From contig QKBC01000009.1 in NCBI GenBank assembly GCA_003246205.1, positions 164,938-228,937 of the forward strand: DNA of 64,000 bases. Direction: 5' to 3'. The stretch is from Flavobacterium haoranii. Its GTDB lineage: Bacteria > Bacteroidota > Bacteroidia > Flavobacteriales > Flavobacteriaceae. A program made the position numbers and the translations under genes. Shown here piece by piece: positions 45,785 to 55,600 of the stretch (position 1 is its first letter; every line of letters begins with the position of its first letter). Under the pieces are notes generated by a model that did not search any database, was not told where the DNA came from, and saw nothing but the letters and a program-made list of their open reading frames with translations.

Positions 45785-48565
45785 TTAATCTCTAAAAATT
45801 ATTTTATTATCATCCTTTTTACCACCGAATTTTTCTAATTTAAAAGTCAGTGAAAACATTACATATTGTTGTAGAACTGTATTTTCAGTATCTGTTATGG
45901 CAGTTGGAGTAACGGTTCTACTTACTCCGATATTTTGGTTCAATAAATCGTATACCTTTACTTTTGCCAATAATTTATCTTTAAGGAAATTATAGCCTAA
46001 ACTTACATTCCATAAGTAAAAGTCTCTTTTAAAACCTCCAGAAATATTTGAATTATAATTGTATCCGAAATCACTTCCGAAAACAACATGCTTAGGCCAA
46101 TAACTTGTTAGTTCTAATTTAAAATTATGCTTAAAATACTCTGTGTTATCAATTACATAATTGTTAAAGTTAGTTCTATTGAACGTATACGTATAAGAAG
46201 GATTAATTGTAATCAAATCTTCAATAGACCAATTCATAAATACTCGTGGCCCTAATTCATAACCTGATGATTCATATAGAACAGCATTAGTTAAACCTTG
46301 CGCATAATCTAATCCTAAATCTAATGATGCTCCTGTTTTAAATGTGCGTTTTTCTTTTTTAAATACTTTACTATAACTCAATCCGGCATAACCGTTGTAT
46401 GTTCTACCAATATTCTGATAAGTAGTTGTTGCTTTATAATCGGCATCATAAGTAGTTGAAGAAACTATTTCATTTTTATTATAATCAAGACCTCCATATA
46501 TATAGAAGCCACTTCTTGTAGCATAATCGTAATTGTTGTAGTTCAAATACAAACGGTATAATTCTCTTGGTTTCAAATTTTCATTACCTAAGAATGTGTG
46601 CAACGGATTTTCTATATTCTCGTAAGGCAATAATTGTGTTGCTGAAGGCATTTCTACCTGATAAGAAGAATAGGTATAAATTGACTTCGATTTATCCAAA
46701 GTAACACTCAGATAGCCATTAATATTAGGATATAGGTATTTTTGAGTTAAATTGGTTTGTGTTCCCAAATACAATGACTGATTTTGGTAATTGATATTGT
46801 CTGTTCCAAAACTGATTCTTCCTCTTATTTTCTTTTTTCTCAATTGCAAAGCAAAACTCGGCGTGAACGTAATCTTTTTAGAATCTATATCTCTTGAAAG
46901 AGCAGCATTAGAACTGGAATAGGCATCCGTAAACGGATCAAAATCAAACGTATTTTGATAATCTTTACTATTTTCCCAAGCATAACTTGCCTGAATGGTA
47001 AAATTTAAGGAGTCATTAATTGGCTGAATATATCTAATAGAACTGCTATAACTGTTTTTTCGCTCAGAATTGATACGATTTTGATCCCGCTCATCATCTG
47101 CAGCACCTGACTGATAAAACGAAGTTTTAGAATAGGTTAATAAATCTGTTTCATTCTTTGAGTTGGTATTATTAAAACTCACCCCAATTCCTTTTCCTTT
47201 TTTATTGAACTTCTTAAACAAATACAAATTGTTCTTAAAACTGGTGAAATCTGTTTCAGAATGATCTTTTGAAACATAATCGTTAGTTAAATCATTATTC
47301 TCATCATAAGTATTTTGAAAACTTTCATAATGATTTGTATTATTATTCTTTGATAATGTCGGAGAAATATATAACGTTGTTGTCGAATCAATTTTCACTT
47401 CAAAATCCATATTAAGATTGTGTCCGTCTACAATATTGTGAGAAGTTGATTCTGAGACCGTATTAGTATTTCCCGTAGGTAAAAGATTTATTCTGTTTGT
47501 TCTATTTCGGTTTTCAGAGTCTGCTTTATTAAAATAGTAACTAGCATTCGGGTCGATTTTTTTATTGAACCATTCATCACTAAAATTAATTCCAATCATT
47601 GAAGATTTTGTAATCCCCGTATTTCCTCCGAAACGCATTCCGTTAATCCCAAAACTACCGTCTCCGTTCACCCAGATAGACGTATTTCGACCGCCTCCCA
47701 TATTATCAAATATCTCGTCCATAGAAAAACCTACGGAATTAATATTATTAGAAGAGCCTAATATACTGAGCTTTTGAGTGTCTTTGAAATAATTAAACAA
47801 CAAACTGGATTCATACCGATCATCTGTACCATAGCCTGCAGTAGCCTTACCGAAAAGTCCTTTATTTTTATCTTCATCTATAGTCAGGTTAATTGTTTTT
47901 TCATCGGAACTTGCTCCCTGACCCGATAACTCTTCTTCTTTGGTCTTAGTATCTGTTACTTGAATTTTGCTAATCATTTCAGCCGGAAGATTCTGTGTCG
48001 CAATTTTTCCATCCTTTCCAAAAAACGGCTTCCCATTCACTAAAATGTTATTTACCTCTTTACCATTAACCGTAATTTTCCCGTTTTCGTCAATCTCTAC
48101 TCCAGGAAGCTGTTTTAACAAAGCTTCTACATTAGCATCGGGTCTAACCTTAAAAGATGATGCATTAAATTCTAATGTATCCGTTTTAATCACTATAGGT
48201 GGTGTTTCTCCTTTTACAACAATTTCGTTTAAAGATGAAACATTTTCTTTTAATAAAATGGTTCCTAAATTTTTATCGTTTTGTAAATTATCAAATGGCT
48301 TTTTATAGTCTAAAAATCCATTATACGAAACTTTCAATAGCAAAGGATAATCGAGCTTTCTTATTTTCAATTCAAAATTTCCGTTGTGATCGGAAATGGT
48401 ATAATCTACCACAGTTGAATCAGAAACTTTTGTAAAATAAACTGTTGCGGATTCTAATGGCAACTTTAAACTTTCATCTAAAATCTTTCCTGTGATCTTG
48501 ACTGAATTTTGCGCATAATTGAGTGTAAAACATAATAGAGTTAAAGCAAGTAAAATTTTTCGCAT
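45785..48565 (-). CDS. Outer-membrane beta-barrel (TonB-dependent receptor-like) protein
   Basis: The 926-residue product has a signal peptide (MRKILLALTLLCFTLNYAQ) and a carboxypeptidase-regulatory-like Ig domain (about 22-110, ITGKILDESLKLPLESATVYF). A plug-like domain (about 130-210, VEALLKQLPGVEIDENGKITVNGKEV... ILVNGKPFFG) and a long barrel follow. The plug is reduced compared with SusC-type receptors and no SusD gene is adjacent. It fits the outer-membrane barrel family often annotated as TonB-dependent receptor in Bacteroidota. The ligand cannot be read. It appears to be a single-gene unit. Confidence 0.85.
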   Translation of the reverse strand: MRKILLALTLLCFTLNYAQNSVKITGKILDESLKLPLESATVYFTKVSDSTVVDYTISDHNGNFELKIRKLDYPLLLKVSYNGFLDYKKPFDNLQNDKNLGTILLKENVSSLNEIVVKGETPPIVIKTDTLEFNASSFKVRPDANVEALLKQLPGVEIDENGKITVNGKEVNNILVNGKPFFGKDGKIATQNLPAEMISKIQVTDTKTKEEELSGQGASSDEKTINLTIDEDKNKGLFGKATAGYGTDDRYESSLLFNYFKDTQKLSILGSSNNINSVGFSMDEIFDNMGGGRNTSIWVNGDGSFGINGMRFGGNTGITKSSMIGINFSDEWFNKKIDPNASYYFNKADSENRNRTNRINLLPTGNTNTVSESTSHNIVDGHNLNMDFEVKIDSTTTLYISPTLSKNNNTNHYESFQNTYDENNDLTNDYVSKDHSETDFTSFKNNLYLFKKFNKKGKGIGVSFNNTNSKNETDLLTYSKTSFYQSGAADDERDQNRINSERKNSYSSSIRYIQPINDSLNFTIQASYAWENSKDYQNTFDFDPFTDAYSSSNAALSRDIDSKKITFTPSFALQLRKKKIRGRISFGTDNINYQNQSLYLGTQTNLTQKYLYPNINGYLSVTLDKSKSIYTYSSYQVEMPSATQLLPYENIENPLHTFLGNENLKPRELYRLYLNYNNYDYATRSGFYIYGGLDYNKNEIVSSTTYDADYKATTTYQNIGRTYNGYAGLSYSKVFKKEKRTFKTGASLDLGLDYAQGLTNAVLYESSGYELGPRVFMNWSIEDLITINPSYTYTFNRTNFNNYVIDNTEYFKHNFKLELTSYWPKHVVFGSDFGYNYNSNISGGFKRDFYLWNVSLGYNFLKDKLLAKVKVYDLLNQNIGVSRTVTPTAITDTENTVLQQYVMFSLTFKLEKFGGKKDDNKIIFRD

Positions 48566-48723
48566 ACTTAAAAAAAATTGGATGGTAGTTTATCTTATAA
48601 AGACGACGAAATAAAGGTTTTATTGTCTAAAGCCAAAAAGGGTTACGAAAGTTTTAACATTTTTAACTTTCCTATAGACAGAAACTAGCCCTAAAAAAAT
48701 AAACATTTCTTCATAAGCACAAA

Positions 48724-48749
48724 AAAACCTGTCTGATCAGACAGGTTTT
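48724..48749. terminator. Perfect palindromic terminator
   Basis: aaaacctgtctga is followed immediately by its reverse complement, with an A run before and a T run after. It lies downstream of the minus-strand gene ending at 48892, on the far side of a leuB-like remnant. Confidence 0.82.
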
Positions 48750-48770
48750 TACAGTTCACTAATATCCAAA

Positions 48771-48869
48771 CTAAATCACTATAGACTGACCTATATGGAT
48801 ATTTTCGCAGTTCATATACTCACAAGTATCTTTGCGATTTAAAATAGTTTCGGCAATAATATCACCAAT
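48771..48869 (-). pseudogene. Remnant of a leuB 3' end
   Basis: Read on the minus strand this encodes IGDIIAETILNRKDTCEYMN, then [12 protein letters not shown] and a TAG stop. The real LeuB ends [32 protein letters not shown]. Over 90 bases (48781-48870 against 53902-53991) I count 76 identities by eye. There is no start codon or enzyme core upstream; the frame runs into unrelated sequence of the neighbouring gene. It is therefore a fragment of about 33 codons from a second, lost or partly duplicated leuB. Confidence 0.8.
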
Positions 48870-48891
48870 AAATGTGATTCTTACACAAAGT

Positions 48892-49365
48892 TTATAAACT
48901 TCCAATTCCAATTATTTTTGGACTTCCGCTAATAGGCTTTATTATAGTTATTGGAGATGGCGGTCCATTAGATTTATCCTTTTTCTGAATCCAAATTTGG
49001 TATTTCTTCCCTTCAATATAATTATCTTTATATCCATCATAACTTTTTGCTGTATAAGTAACTCCAGTAATTACAACAGGCGAAAAATAAAATTTTGCAT
49101 TATAAAAATCCTTTTTTAAACTATATAACACGATATCTTCAGCAGGTTTTAAACCAAATTCATCTAATAAATTTCCACTAATCAATCCTCTGTCATATAA
49201 TACTTGAGCAGCTTCTTCCTGATTTGAGCTATTTAATAATACTCCTAAATATTCATTAAGTAATTCCTTAACATCTTTTGGAATTGCTGAAATCTTAATG
49301 TTGTTTTTTTGAGCAAATGAAAGATTTGTAATTACAAAACAAACGGCAAAAAGAAATGATTTCAT
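48892..49365 (-). CDS. Small exported protein of unknown function
   Basis: The frame is open from 49407, but a TATTTTTG promoter box at 49389-49396 and a clean signal peptide (MKSFLFAVCFVITNLSFAQ) favour the ATG at 49365. The mature part is about 138 residues, with a helical first half (IPKDVKELLNEYLGVLLNSSNQEEAAQVLYDRGL) and a Lys/Tyr-rich second half. I do not recognise a family. It lies next to the leuB remnant, so this locus has been rearranged. Confidence 0.65.
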   Translation of the reverse strand: MKSFLFAVCFVITNLSFAQKNNIKISAIPKDVKELLNEYLGVLLNSSNQEEAAQVLYDRGLISGNLLDEFGLKPAEDIVLYSLKKDFYNAKFYFSPVVITGVTYTAKSYDGYKDNYIEGKKYQIWIQKKDKSNGPPSPITIIKPISGSPKIIGIGSL

Positions 49366-49388
49366 AGATCTAATTTTTATAGTATAAT

Positions 49389-49396
49389 CAAAAATA
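49389..49396 (-). promoter_or_regulatory. -7 box before the small exported protein gene
   Basis: The minus strand reads TATTTTTG, 23 bases before the preferred ATG at 49365. Because it lies inside the longer ORF, it argues against the upstream start. Confidence 0.45.
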
Positions 49397-49597
49397 TGAA
49401 AGAACATTTGTCTTACTCTTATTATGATATGAATAGAAAGTAGTTTGTTACGAAAGTTAGAAAAACTGTAATGAATTAAATTAATTCTTTCCTTTTACAT
49501 CACATTTTTAGTATTTCGAAACATAGTTAGACGGTTCCATAACATGGATTAGCAAATTGAAACAAAACTTATTAGATTTACCTTAAAACAACTATCA

Positions 49598-50503
49598 ATG
49601 AAACTATTAGCAGGATGGGTGAATTTTGTAAATCCTAATAGATATCCCGAAAAAATGGGAGTAAAATTAAATCCGGAAGAACATTATTCCGAAAGGGTTT
49701 ATGCTAAAATAAATCAGTTGTGTGTTGAAAATAACGAATTTGCTGTAAGTTTTGAAAGCTTTAGTATTAAAGAATTTGATTTAAGTGTTTTACAGAAGAT
49801 TCCAAACGTGCATTCGCTGATCATAAATTTATTTTCTTGTGAAATTTATCTACACCCCGAAGCTTTGTTTGAATTAAAAAACTTGAAACGATTATCCGTT
49901 CACGGAAGAAATTTCAAATCCATGGGAAACAATTTGTTTGAATATGAAAATTTAAGAAACCTTATCTCTTTAGATTTTTCAGATTTGAGCGAAAGTACGG
50001 TGGATTTGAACTTCTTGAAAAATTTAAAGGAATTACGCTATTTAACTTTAAAAAGCAAAGAAGAAATTTCAACAGAGTTTCTCAATTATATGCCTCATTT
50101 GGTTCAATTATTTCTTTATGAATTAACACTAAAATCAGATTTCAATGAAGTAAATAATCCACCTCCATTAATTGATTTATGGATGAACAGAGTAAAAACC
50201 AGCAACTGTCTGGATAGTATTGCTGTTTTTGAAAATTTAATAGAATTGAGGTTTGAGGATTTATCTGTAGATGAACTGAATTTTAAAGAAGTAATGCCTT
50301 CCCTAAAAAATCTATTGATTGATAAAGCTTCTACTCCTATGACTTTTAAAGGTTTGGAAAACCTAATCAATTTAGATAAATTTTCACTTAGCGAAGTAGT
50401 CGAAAATCAATCGTTTTTCCGAAGTGTTAATATTCCAGCTTGGGTAAAATCTGCCAGCTTCACTCCAATAACTTCAAGAGAAACATTTGATAATTACCGT
50501 TAA
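49598..50503 (+). CDS. Leucine-rich-repeat-like protein
   Basis: The 301-residue product has no signal peptide. It contains irregular LRR-like units spaced 22-26 residues apart (VLQKIPNVHSLIINLFSCEIYL, LFELKNLKRLSVHGRNF, YENLRNLISLDFSDLS, FLKNLKELRYLTLKS, MPHLVQLFLYELTL, FENLIELRFEDLS, MPSLKNLLIDKAS, LENLINLDKFSLSEV). It is probably cytoplasmic and binds a protein partner. Its stop is one base from the stop of the convergent gene 50505-51464. LRR proteins of this kind can be immunity proteins, but no toxin lies beside it. Confidence 0.72.
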   Translation: MKLLAGWVNFVNPNRYPEKMGVKLNPEEHYSERVYAKINQLCVENNEFAVSFESFSIKEFDLSVLQKIPNVHSLIINLFSCEIYLHPEALFELKNLKRLSVHGRNFKSMGNNLFEYENLRNLISLDFSDLSESTVDLNFLKNLKELRYLTLKSKEEISTEFLNYMPHLVQLFLYELTLKSDFNEVNNPPPLIDLWMNRVKTSNCLDSIAVFENLIELRFEDLSVDELNFKEVMPSLKNLLIDKASTPMTFKGLENLINLDKFSLSEVVENQSFFRSVNIPAWVKSASFTPITSRETFDNYR

Positions 50504-50504
50504 T

Positions 50505-51464
50505 TTATTGAATAAACATGCAAACTGTTTTGCTTTCGGCTGATGCAAAAATATACAGCGTACCATCACCCCAAAAGTTCATTTGATTGTAAATCAATTC
50601 CGCAGTATTTTGTTCAGAATAATATACCGTACCAGAATTTCCACGAACATTTTCTTCGCTCTTTCTCCATTCACGTCCTTTTAATGGCACATTACTTTTC
50701 GATACTTTAATAAACTCTGTCATCTTAGAATCGAGCTGCATCACAAAATCCATTCGTTTACCCGTTTTAGGACAATGCGGAATGTATGGTGTTTGTTTCC
50801 AATAAGGAATCCCTGCTCTCGTAGTGAATTCGTTTAACAGTTTGGGGAAAAATGAATGATCTGAAAATTGAAATTCTACTTGTTGCATAGAGTAATTCAT
50901 CCAAGTATCCTTATTAATGTATTCTCCATGCGATGTGCTAGCATTTTCTACTTCTTCCCAATTGATTATTTGTGGTTGTAACGGACTGGAAATATCGAGA
51001 AAAACCTTTTCTACATTGCTGTAAATTGGAAAAACAAGAGGTAATTCAAAATCAAAACCCAATTTTATCATTTCTGATTTTCCCAAATGTCCTAAATACT
51101 GAAACGAAACAACACCTGCATTCGGAAGTTCTAGATTATTTGGTTTTGTTCCACCCAAATAACTTTCAGTTGGTTTCCGAGTAAAAGTTAAAGCCACACG
51201 AATAGGCTCTTGTAGTTTTGAAGGTATTTTTACATTTTCAAAGCCTTCAGGAAGTTCTAATTCTACATTCTGATTTTCACTTTCTTTTCCTATATTGAAT
51301 GCTCTAATCAGTTTATGCTCTTCAAATACAAGCTGCATAGCATAATTCAACTTTCTTGCGGTTTCTTCATCTATATTTGAAATTGAAAGAAGATCATTGC
51401 ATTGTTGCGTTCCGTCTAACTTTAACGAATAAGAATCTTCAGAAGTGAAAATTGTTTGTTGCAT
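50505..51464 (-). CDS. Possible YwqG/DUF1963-like protein
   Basis: The 319-residue product has no signal peptide. The C-terminal half contains IPYWKQTPYIPHCPKTGKRM, DFVMQLDS and finally NFWGDGTLYIFASAESKTVCMF. These recall the DUF1963/YwqG pattern (Gly-rich or Trp-Gln motif, Cys/Met pair, then WGDGG..Y.F). The match is weak and the N-terminal half is unrecognised. It is convergent with the LRR-like gene with one base between stops. Confidence 0.55.
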   Translation of the reverse strand: MQQTIFTSEDSYSLKLDGTQQCNDLLSISNIDEETARKLNYAMQLVFEEHKLIRAFNIGKESENQNVELELPEGFENVKIPSKLQEPIRVALTFTRKPTESYLGGTKPNNLELPNAGVVSFQYLGHLGKSEMIKLGFDFELPLVFPIYSNVEKVFLDISSPLQPQIINWEEVENASTSHGEYINKDTWMNYSMQQVEFQFSDHSFFPKLLNEFTTRAGIPYWKQTPYIPHCPKTGKRMDFVMQLDSKMTEFIKVSKSNVPLKGREWRKSEENVRGNSGTVYYSEQNTAELIYNQMNFWGDGTLYIFASAESKTVCMFIQ

Positions 51465-51582
51465 ATTTTATTTTTAAGCGAATCCCTTAATTCAAACTCC
51501 AATATATTCAAAAATATTTTCTTTAAAACCAATAGTCGACTATTTATGCTACCGAAAAGAACAATAGTTTACTATCGTATTT

Positions 51583-52833
51583 TTACTGAACACTCTCTAA
51601 AGGTTTTGTATTTGGAATAGCATTAGCAGAGACCTTTTCTTTTGCTCGCTTTTTTAAGTAAAAAATAGCTCCTGCAACAACTGCTAATAATGTAATTGCA
51701 ATAATTGGTCGATAAAACAGCCATGAAATAGTAATAATTAATAATGACCAAACAAATCCAACTATTGTGACTACTAAACCAACTCCGGCTCCAACAATGT
51801 TAGATAAAAATGGTAATACTTTAAATAAAGTTTCCACAATACTAAACATCATTTTTAAACCAAATATCACGAAAAACATTCCAGCAATACGAAATATCCA
51901 GTTAAGTGTAGAATTGTTTGAATGTGCGGTAGCAAACATGTTTTCTGCACTTACGGTTCCTTGAGCTACTTCGGAAACTTCTTTGCCATTTTTAGCCACA
52001 TAAGGTTCAAAAGTAGAACCGTTTACTTTAGCCAAAATTGAAATTACTGCTGGCTCTGTTTTAACTACAGTTATACGAACATCTCCAATTTGAGGATTTG
52101 AAGAAGATTTACCAATATATGCTACATTGTTATTAATCGCAAGCATCATAGTTTTTGTCGTATCTGTTGGAGTTACAGTATTAGTATGTCCAGTATTCTT
52201 GAGGATTTTATCGTTCCAAATTTTTTGCTTTTCCGAATCAAGCGAAATTTTTGCAGGCGTACTTCCTTCTATAGAAGAAATAATAAAATTAGGCAATTTA
52301 TAAGCTCCAAAAGAAACATTTTCAGATTGTATTTCCTGACTTTCAATGTTTTCAATTATGAAGTTTTTATTCTGATAAAAAGGATCTTTAAATTCTGATG
52401 AATTGATAGGCTCATTAGTCCACTTTTTTTCATAAGTATAGGTAGTTTTCTTCTCTTCACTACCTCCTATTTTATCTTTCGTTTCTGTTTTTGACTTTTC
52501 TACCCACTGATAATATTCTACTTTTCTATTCAGTTTTACTGAATTTTCTTTAACTCCTAGCAAATCATCAGTCAAAGTATCTTTAGTATCTGCCATCGCA
52601 GAAGCATGAATGAATTTACCATTAAGATTTGAATCAATTTTTGAAACATCAGTAACAGGAACAACTATATTTTGTCCTTCTTCTAATGCCTTTTTATTTT
52701 TAACGAAATTACCTTCGTTCCAAAAGAGCATTCCTGTTCCTGCCGCGAAAAAAGCTAATCCAACTATAATTCCTTTTAATGAATTGCCAAGACGAGTACC
52801 ATAACCAGTTTTTGTAGTTTCTGTATAAGCCAT
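51583..52833 (-). CDS. TMEM43-like membrane protein
   Basis: The frame is open from 52875. I chose the ATG at 52833 (MAYTETTKTGYGTRLGNSLKG) because a TATTTTTG promoter box lies at 52878-52885 and the upstream residues are random. The 416-residue protein has one N-terminal helix (GIIVGLAFFAAGTGMLFW) and a large soluble part with EGQNIVVPV and KLNRKVEYYQWVEKSK. Several C-terminal helices (about 315-405) complete it. This layout fits the TMEM43 family, known in animals as an inner nuclear membrane protein. The bacterial role is unknown. Confidence 0.8.
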   Translation of the reverse strand: MAYTETTKTGYGTRLGNSLKGIIVGLAFFAAGTGMLFWNEGNFVKNKKALEEGQNIVVPVTDVSKIDSNLNGKFIHASAMADTKDTLTDDLLGVKENSVKLNRKVEYYQWVEKSKTETKDKIGGSEEKKTTYTYEKKWTNEPINSSEFKDPFYQNKNFIIENIESQEIQSENVSFGAYKLPNFIISSIEGSTPAKISLDSEKQKIWNDKILKNTGHTNTVTPTDTTKTMMLAINNNVAYIGKSSSNPQIGDVRITVVKTEPAVISILAKVNGSTFEPYVAKNGKEVSEVAQGTVSAENMFATAHSNNSTLNWIFRIAGMFFVIFGLKMMFSIVETLFKVLPFLSNIVGAGVGLVVTIVGFVWSLLIITISWLFYRPIIAITLLAVVAGAIFYLKKRAKEKVSANAIPNTKPLESVQ

Positions 52834-52877
52834 TTTATAAAATTTAATAGATTGTATATTAAAAAAGTATACCAACT

Positions 52878-52885
52878 CAAAAATA
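52878..52885 (-). promoter_or_regulatory. -7 box before the TMEM43-like gene
   Basis: The minus strand reads TATTTTTG, matching TAnnTTTG, 44 bases before the preferred ATG at 52833. No clear -33 is visible. Confidence 0.4.
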
Positions 52886-52965
52886 TAAAACGCCTAATAT
52901 GGTTTTAGAATAATGTTACAGAATAAGGCTAACTTGTAACGAATAGAAACTATACTGTTATGAGT

Positions 52966-53676
52966 TTACAAAAGATTCAGTTTTTTCATCAACTCCTCTT
53001 TATAGCTTTTACTCACAGGAATTATTTCGCTATTAATGGATACATATTCAGAGGTAATTGATTTAATTTTAGAAACATTAACAATGTAAGAACGGTGCAC
53101 TTGATAAAAAATATCTCTTGGAAGATTTTCTGTCATGTTTTTAAGTGTGTCCCGATATAAATATTTTTTATCTGAAGTACAAATATGAACATAAACACCT
53201 TCCGATTTGATTAATAAAATATCATCAATTTGCAATTTGACATAAGCATTATCTTGCTTTATAAAAATAGTTGAATCTTTTGTGTTAACTGAACTATTTG
53301 AAACAGATGCTTTAAAATTATTAATTGCTGTTTCAATTGTACTGTATAAATTTTCTTTTACAAAAGGCTTAACTAAATAACCATTGGGTTTAGCTGTTTG
53401 AGCACAATCAATAGTAATTTTATCGGAATAAGAAGAAATAAAGATTAAAGGAATATTATAATTAGCACGAATATAGTGTGCAAAATCAATTCCAGATAAA
53501 GCTCCTCCAATATTAATATCTAATAACATAATATCTATGGCGTGGTCTTTAAGTAACTCCAAACCATCTTCGTATGTTATAGCATAATCTGGAACTTCAT
53601 AACCTATCTCTTTTAAATATTTAGAAAGTTCCTCACAGATTAATACTTCATCGTCTAAAATTCCAACTTTTATCAT
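52966..53676 (-). CDS. LytTR-type response regulator (orphan)
   Basis: The 236-residue protein has a receiver domain (about 1-118: LDDEVLICEELSKYL, phosphoacceptor Asp53 in IMLLDINIGG, Lys in YLVKPF). A LytTR DNA-binding domain follows (about 135-236: FIKQDNAYVKLQIDDILLIKSEGVYVHI... DIFYQVHRSYIVNVSKI). Such regulators usually act with a LytS-like histidine kinase, but none is in the window. It is flanked by the TMEM43-like gene and the leu operon with separate transcription likely. Confidence 0.9.
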   Translation of the reverse strand: MIKVGILDDEVLICEELSKYLKEIGYEVPDYAITYEDGLELLKDHAIDIMLLDINIGGALSGIDFAHYIRANYNIPLIFISSYSDKITIDCAQTAKPNGYLVKPFVKENLYSTIETAINNFKASVSNSSVNTKDSTIFIKQDNAYVKLQIDDILLIKSEGVYVHICTSDKKYLYRDTLKNMTENLPRDIFYQVHRSYIVNVSKIKSITSEYVSINSEIIPVSKSYKEELMKKLNLL

Positions 53677-53801
53677 TCTTAAATATCTTACAATCTCTAT
53701 CTTATCGATTATATTTTACCAATATTACCTGTAAACAGAATTAGAATAATAAAAATAAAATTTTAAGAAGAATATTAAGTGTTTTTTCCTCTTTTTTTAT
53801 T

Positions 53802-53833
53802 AAAAAAAGAGAATCAAAAAGGATTCTCTTTTT
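53802..53833 (-). terminator. Terminator of the leu operon
   Basis: Arms aaaaaagagaatc and gattctcttttt pair around a short A-rich loop, with a U run on the minus strand, about 60 bases after the leuB stop. Confidence 0.75.
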
Positions 53834-53892
53834 AAAAAACTAAAATATTCAACTTGATTAATTATTCATTTAAAAAAACATTCGAATACGAA

Positions 53893-55014
53893 CTAAATTA
53901 CAATAGATTGTCCAATATGGATATTTTCACAATTCATATAGTCGCAAGTATCTTCCCGATTTAAAATTGTTCCAGCAATAATATCTCCGATATTTGTTGT
54001 CGAAACAAAAGCTTCACTATTCAAATCTTTGGTAACAATTCCTTGATCGATGCTTTTATTTACAGCTTGACGAACGGCTTCTGCTTCATCATTTAATCCG
54101 AAATGATCTAACATCATGGCTGCACTTAAGATAGAAGCAATTGGATTGGCAATATTTTTCCCTTTCGCTTGCGGATATGAACCGTGAATAGGTTCAAATA
54201 ACGCTACACCATCACCTACCGAAGCAGACGCCAATAAACCGATAGAACCGCCAATGACACTTCCTTCGTCAGAAATAATATCACCAAACATATTTTCGGT
54301 CAAAATCACATCAAATTGACTCGGATTTAAAATCATTTGCATCGCTGCATTATCTACAAATAAGAAATCTAAAGCTACTTTGGGATAACTTTTCGCTACT
54401 TCCGAAACCACTTTTCGCCACAAACGAGACGATTCTAAAACATTGGCTTTATCTACCAAAGTCACTTTATTTTTACGTGTTTGAGCCGCTTTAAATGCCA
54501 AATGAGCAATGCGCTCGATTTCAAATTGGGAATACTCACATAAATCGGATGCCGTTTTTCCGTCTTCGCTTAATTTCTTTTCGCCAAAATAAATCCCTCC
54601 GGTCAATTCGCGATAAATCACCATATCGGTTCCTTGAATAATTTCTTTTTTCAAAGGCGATTTATCCAATAACGAATTATAAGCCGTTACCGGACGAATA
54701 TTGGCAAACAAACCCAATTCTTTTCGCAACTTTAACAAACCTTGTTCTGGTCTTACTTTTGCAGACGGATCGTTGTCGTATTTTGGTTCTCCAATAGCAC
54801 CAAACAACACCGCATTCGCATTTTTACAAACCTCCAATGTAGCATCTGGCAAAGGATTTCCTGTTTCATCGATAGCAATGGCGCCAACCGGAGCCGGGTT
54901 AAACTGAAACTCATGTTTAAAACTTTCAGCCACTGCTTTTAACACTTTGATACTTTCCTGAATTACTTCCGGTCCGATTCCGTCGCCCGAAAGTACTGCA
55001 ATTTTAAAATTCAT
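53893..55014 (-). CDS. leuB: 3-isopropylmalate dehydrogenase
   Basis: LeuB oxidises and decarboxylates 3-isopropylmalate to the leucine 2-oxo acid with NAD+. The frame is open from 55038, but the family begins at the ATG at 55014 ([17 protein letters not shown]). The 373-residue protein has [24 protein letters not shown], the metal-site region [19 protein letters not shown] and [18 protein letters not shown]. The C-terminus ([16 protein letters not shown]) seems to extend past the usual end of the family, and its 3' end is duplicated at 48771-48869. It overlaps leuD by 11 bases and is last in the operon. Confidence 0.93.
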   Translation of the reverse strand: MNFKIAVLSGDGIGPEVIQESIKVLKAVAESFKHEFQFNPAPVGAIAIDETGNPLPDATLEVCKNANAVLFGAIGEPKYDNDPSAKVRPEQGLLKLRKELGLFANIRPVTAYNSLLDKSPLKKEIIQGTDMVIYRELTGGIYFGEKKLSEDGKTASDLCEYSQFEIERIAHLAFKAAQTRKNKVTLVDKANVLESSRLWRKVVSEVAKSYPKVALDFLFVDNAAMQMILNPSQFDVILTENMFGDIISDEGSVIGGSIGLLASASVGDGVALFEPIHGSYPQAKGKNIANPIASILSAAMMLDHFGLNDEAEAVRQAVNKSIDQGIVTKDLNSEAFVSTTNIGDIIAGTILNREDTCDYMNCENIHIGQSIVI

Positions 55015-55600
55015 AAGACAAGGTTCTATTTTGTTCAAATTGTTCTATCTCTGCTTTTTTGCTTACTAAAAAGTCTATGTCATCATAACCGTTTAGCATG
55101 CATATTTTTTTATACGAATCAATTGCAAACGATTCGGTTTTATCGTTAAATGAAATTGTTTGTGTTTCCAAATCAACCGTAATTTCAACTTCCGAATTAT
55201 CTTCAATTGCTTGAAACATTTCCTTTAAAAACTCCGGACTCACTTGAATAGGCAACAACCCATTATTGAGTGCATTTCCTTTAAAAATATCGGCAAAATA
55301 ACTAGAAACAATAACTTTAAAGCCATAATCTGTTAAAGCCCAAGCCGCGTGTTCACGACTACTTCCACATCCAAAATTATCGCCAGCCACTAAAATGGAA
55401 CCTGAATATTTAGAATTATTCAATACGAAATTCGGAATTTCTTCATTTTTATCGTTGTAGCGCCAATCTCGGAATAAGTTGTTTCCAAATCCAATTTTGT
55501 TAGTCGCTTTTAAGAAACGTGCCGGTATAATTTGATCGGTATCCACATTCTCAATAGGAAGCGGAACCGCTTTTGATTGTAATAAAGTGAATTTTTCCAT
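55004..55600 (-). CDS. leuD: 3-isopropylmalate dehydratase, small subunit
   Basis: LeuD pairs with LeuC to isomerise 2- to 3-isopropylmalate. The 198-residue protein shows [35 protein letters not shown] and [12 protein letters not shown], as expected for the swivel subunit. It begins directly after the leuC stop and overlaps leuB by 11 bases, which suggests translational coupling. The roughly 198-residue length fits the bacterial form. Confidence 0.95.
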   Translation of the reverse strand: MEKFTLLQSKAVPLPIENVDTDQIIPARFLKATNKIGFGNNLFRDWRYNDKNEEIPNFVLNNSKYSGSILVAGDNFGCGSSREHAAWALTDYGFKVIVSSYFADIFKGNALNNGLLPIQVSPEFLKEMFQAIEDNSEVEITVDLETQTISFNDKTESFAIDSYKKICMLNGYDDIDFLVSKKAEIEQFEQNRTLSYEF

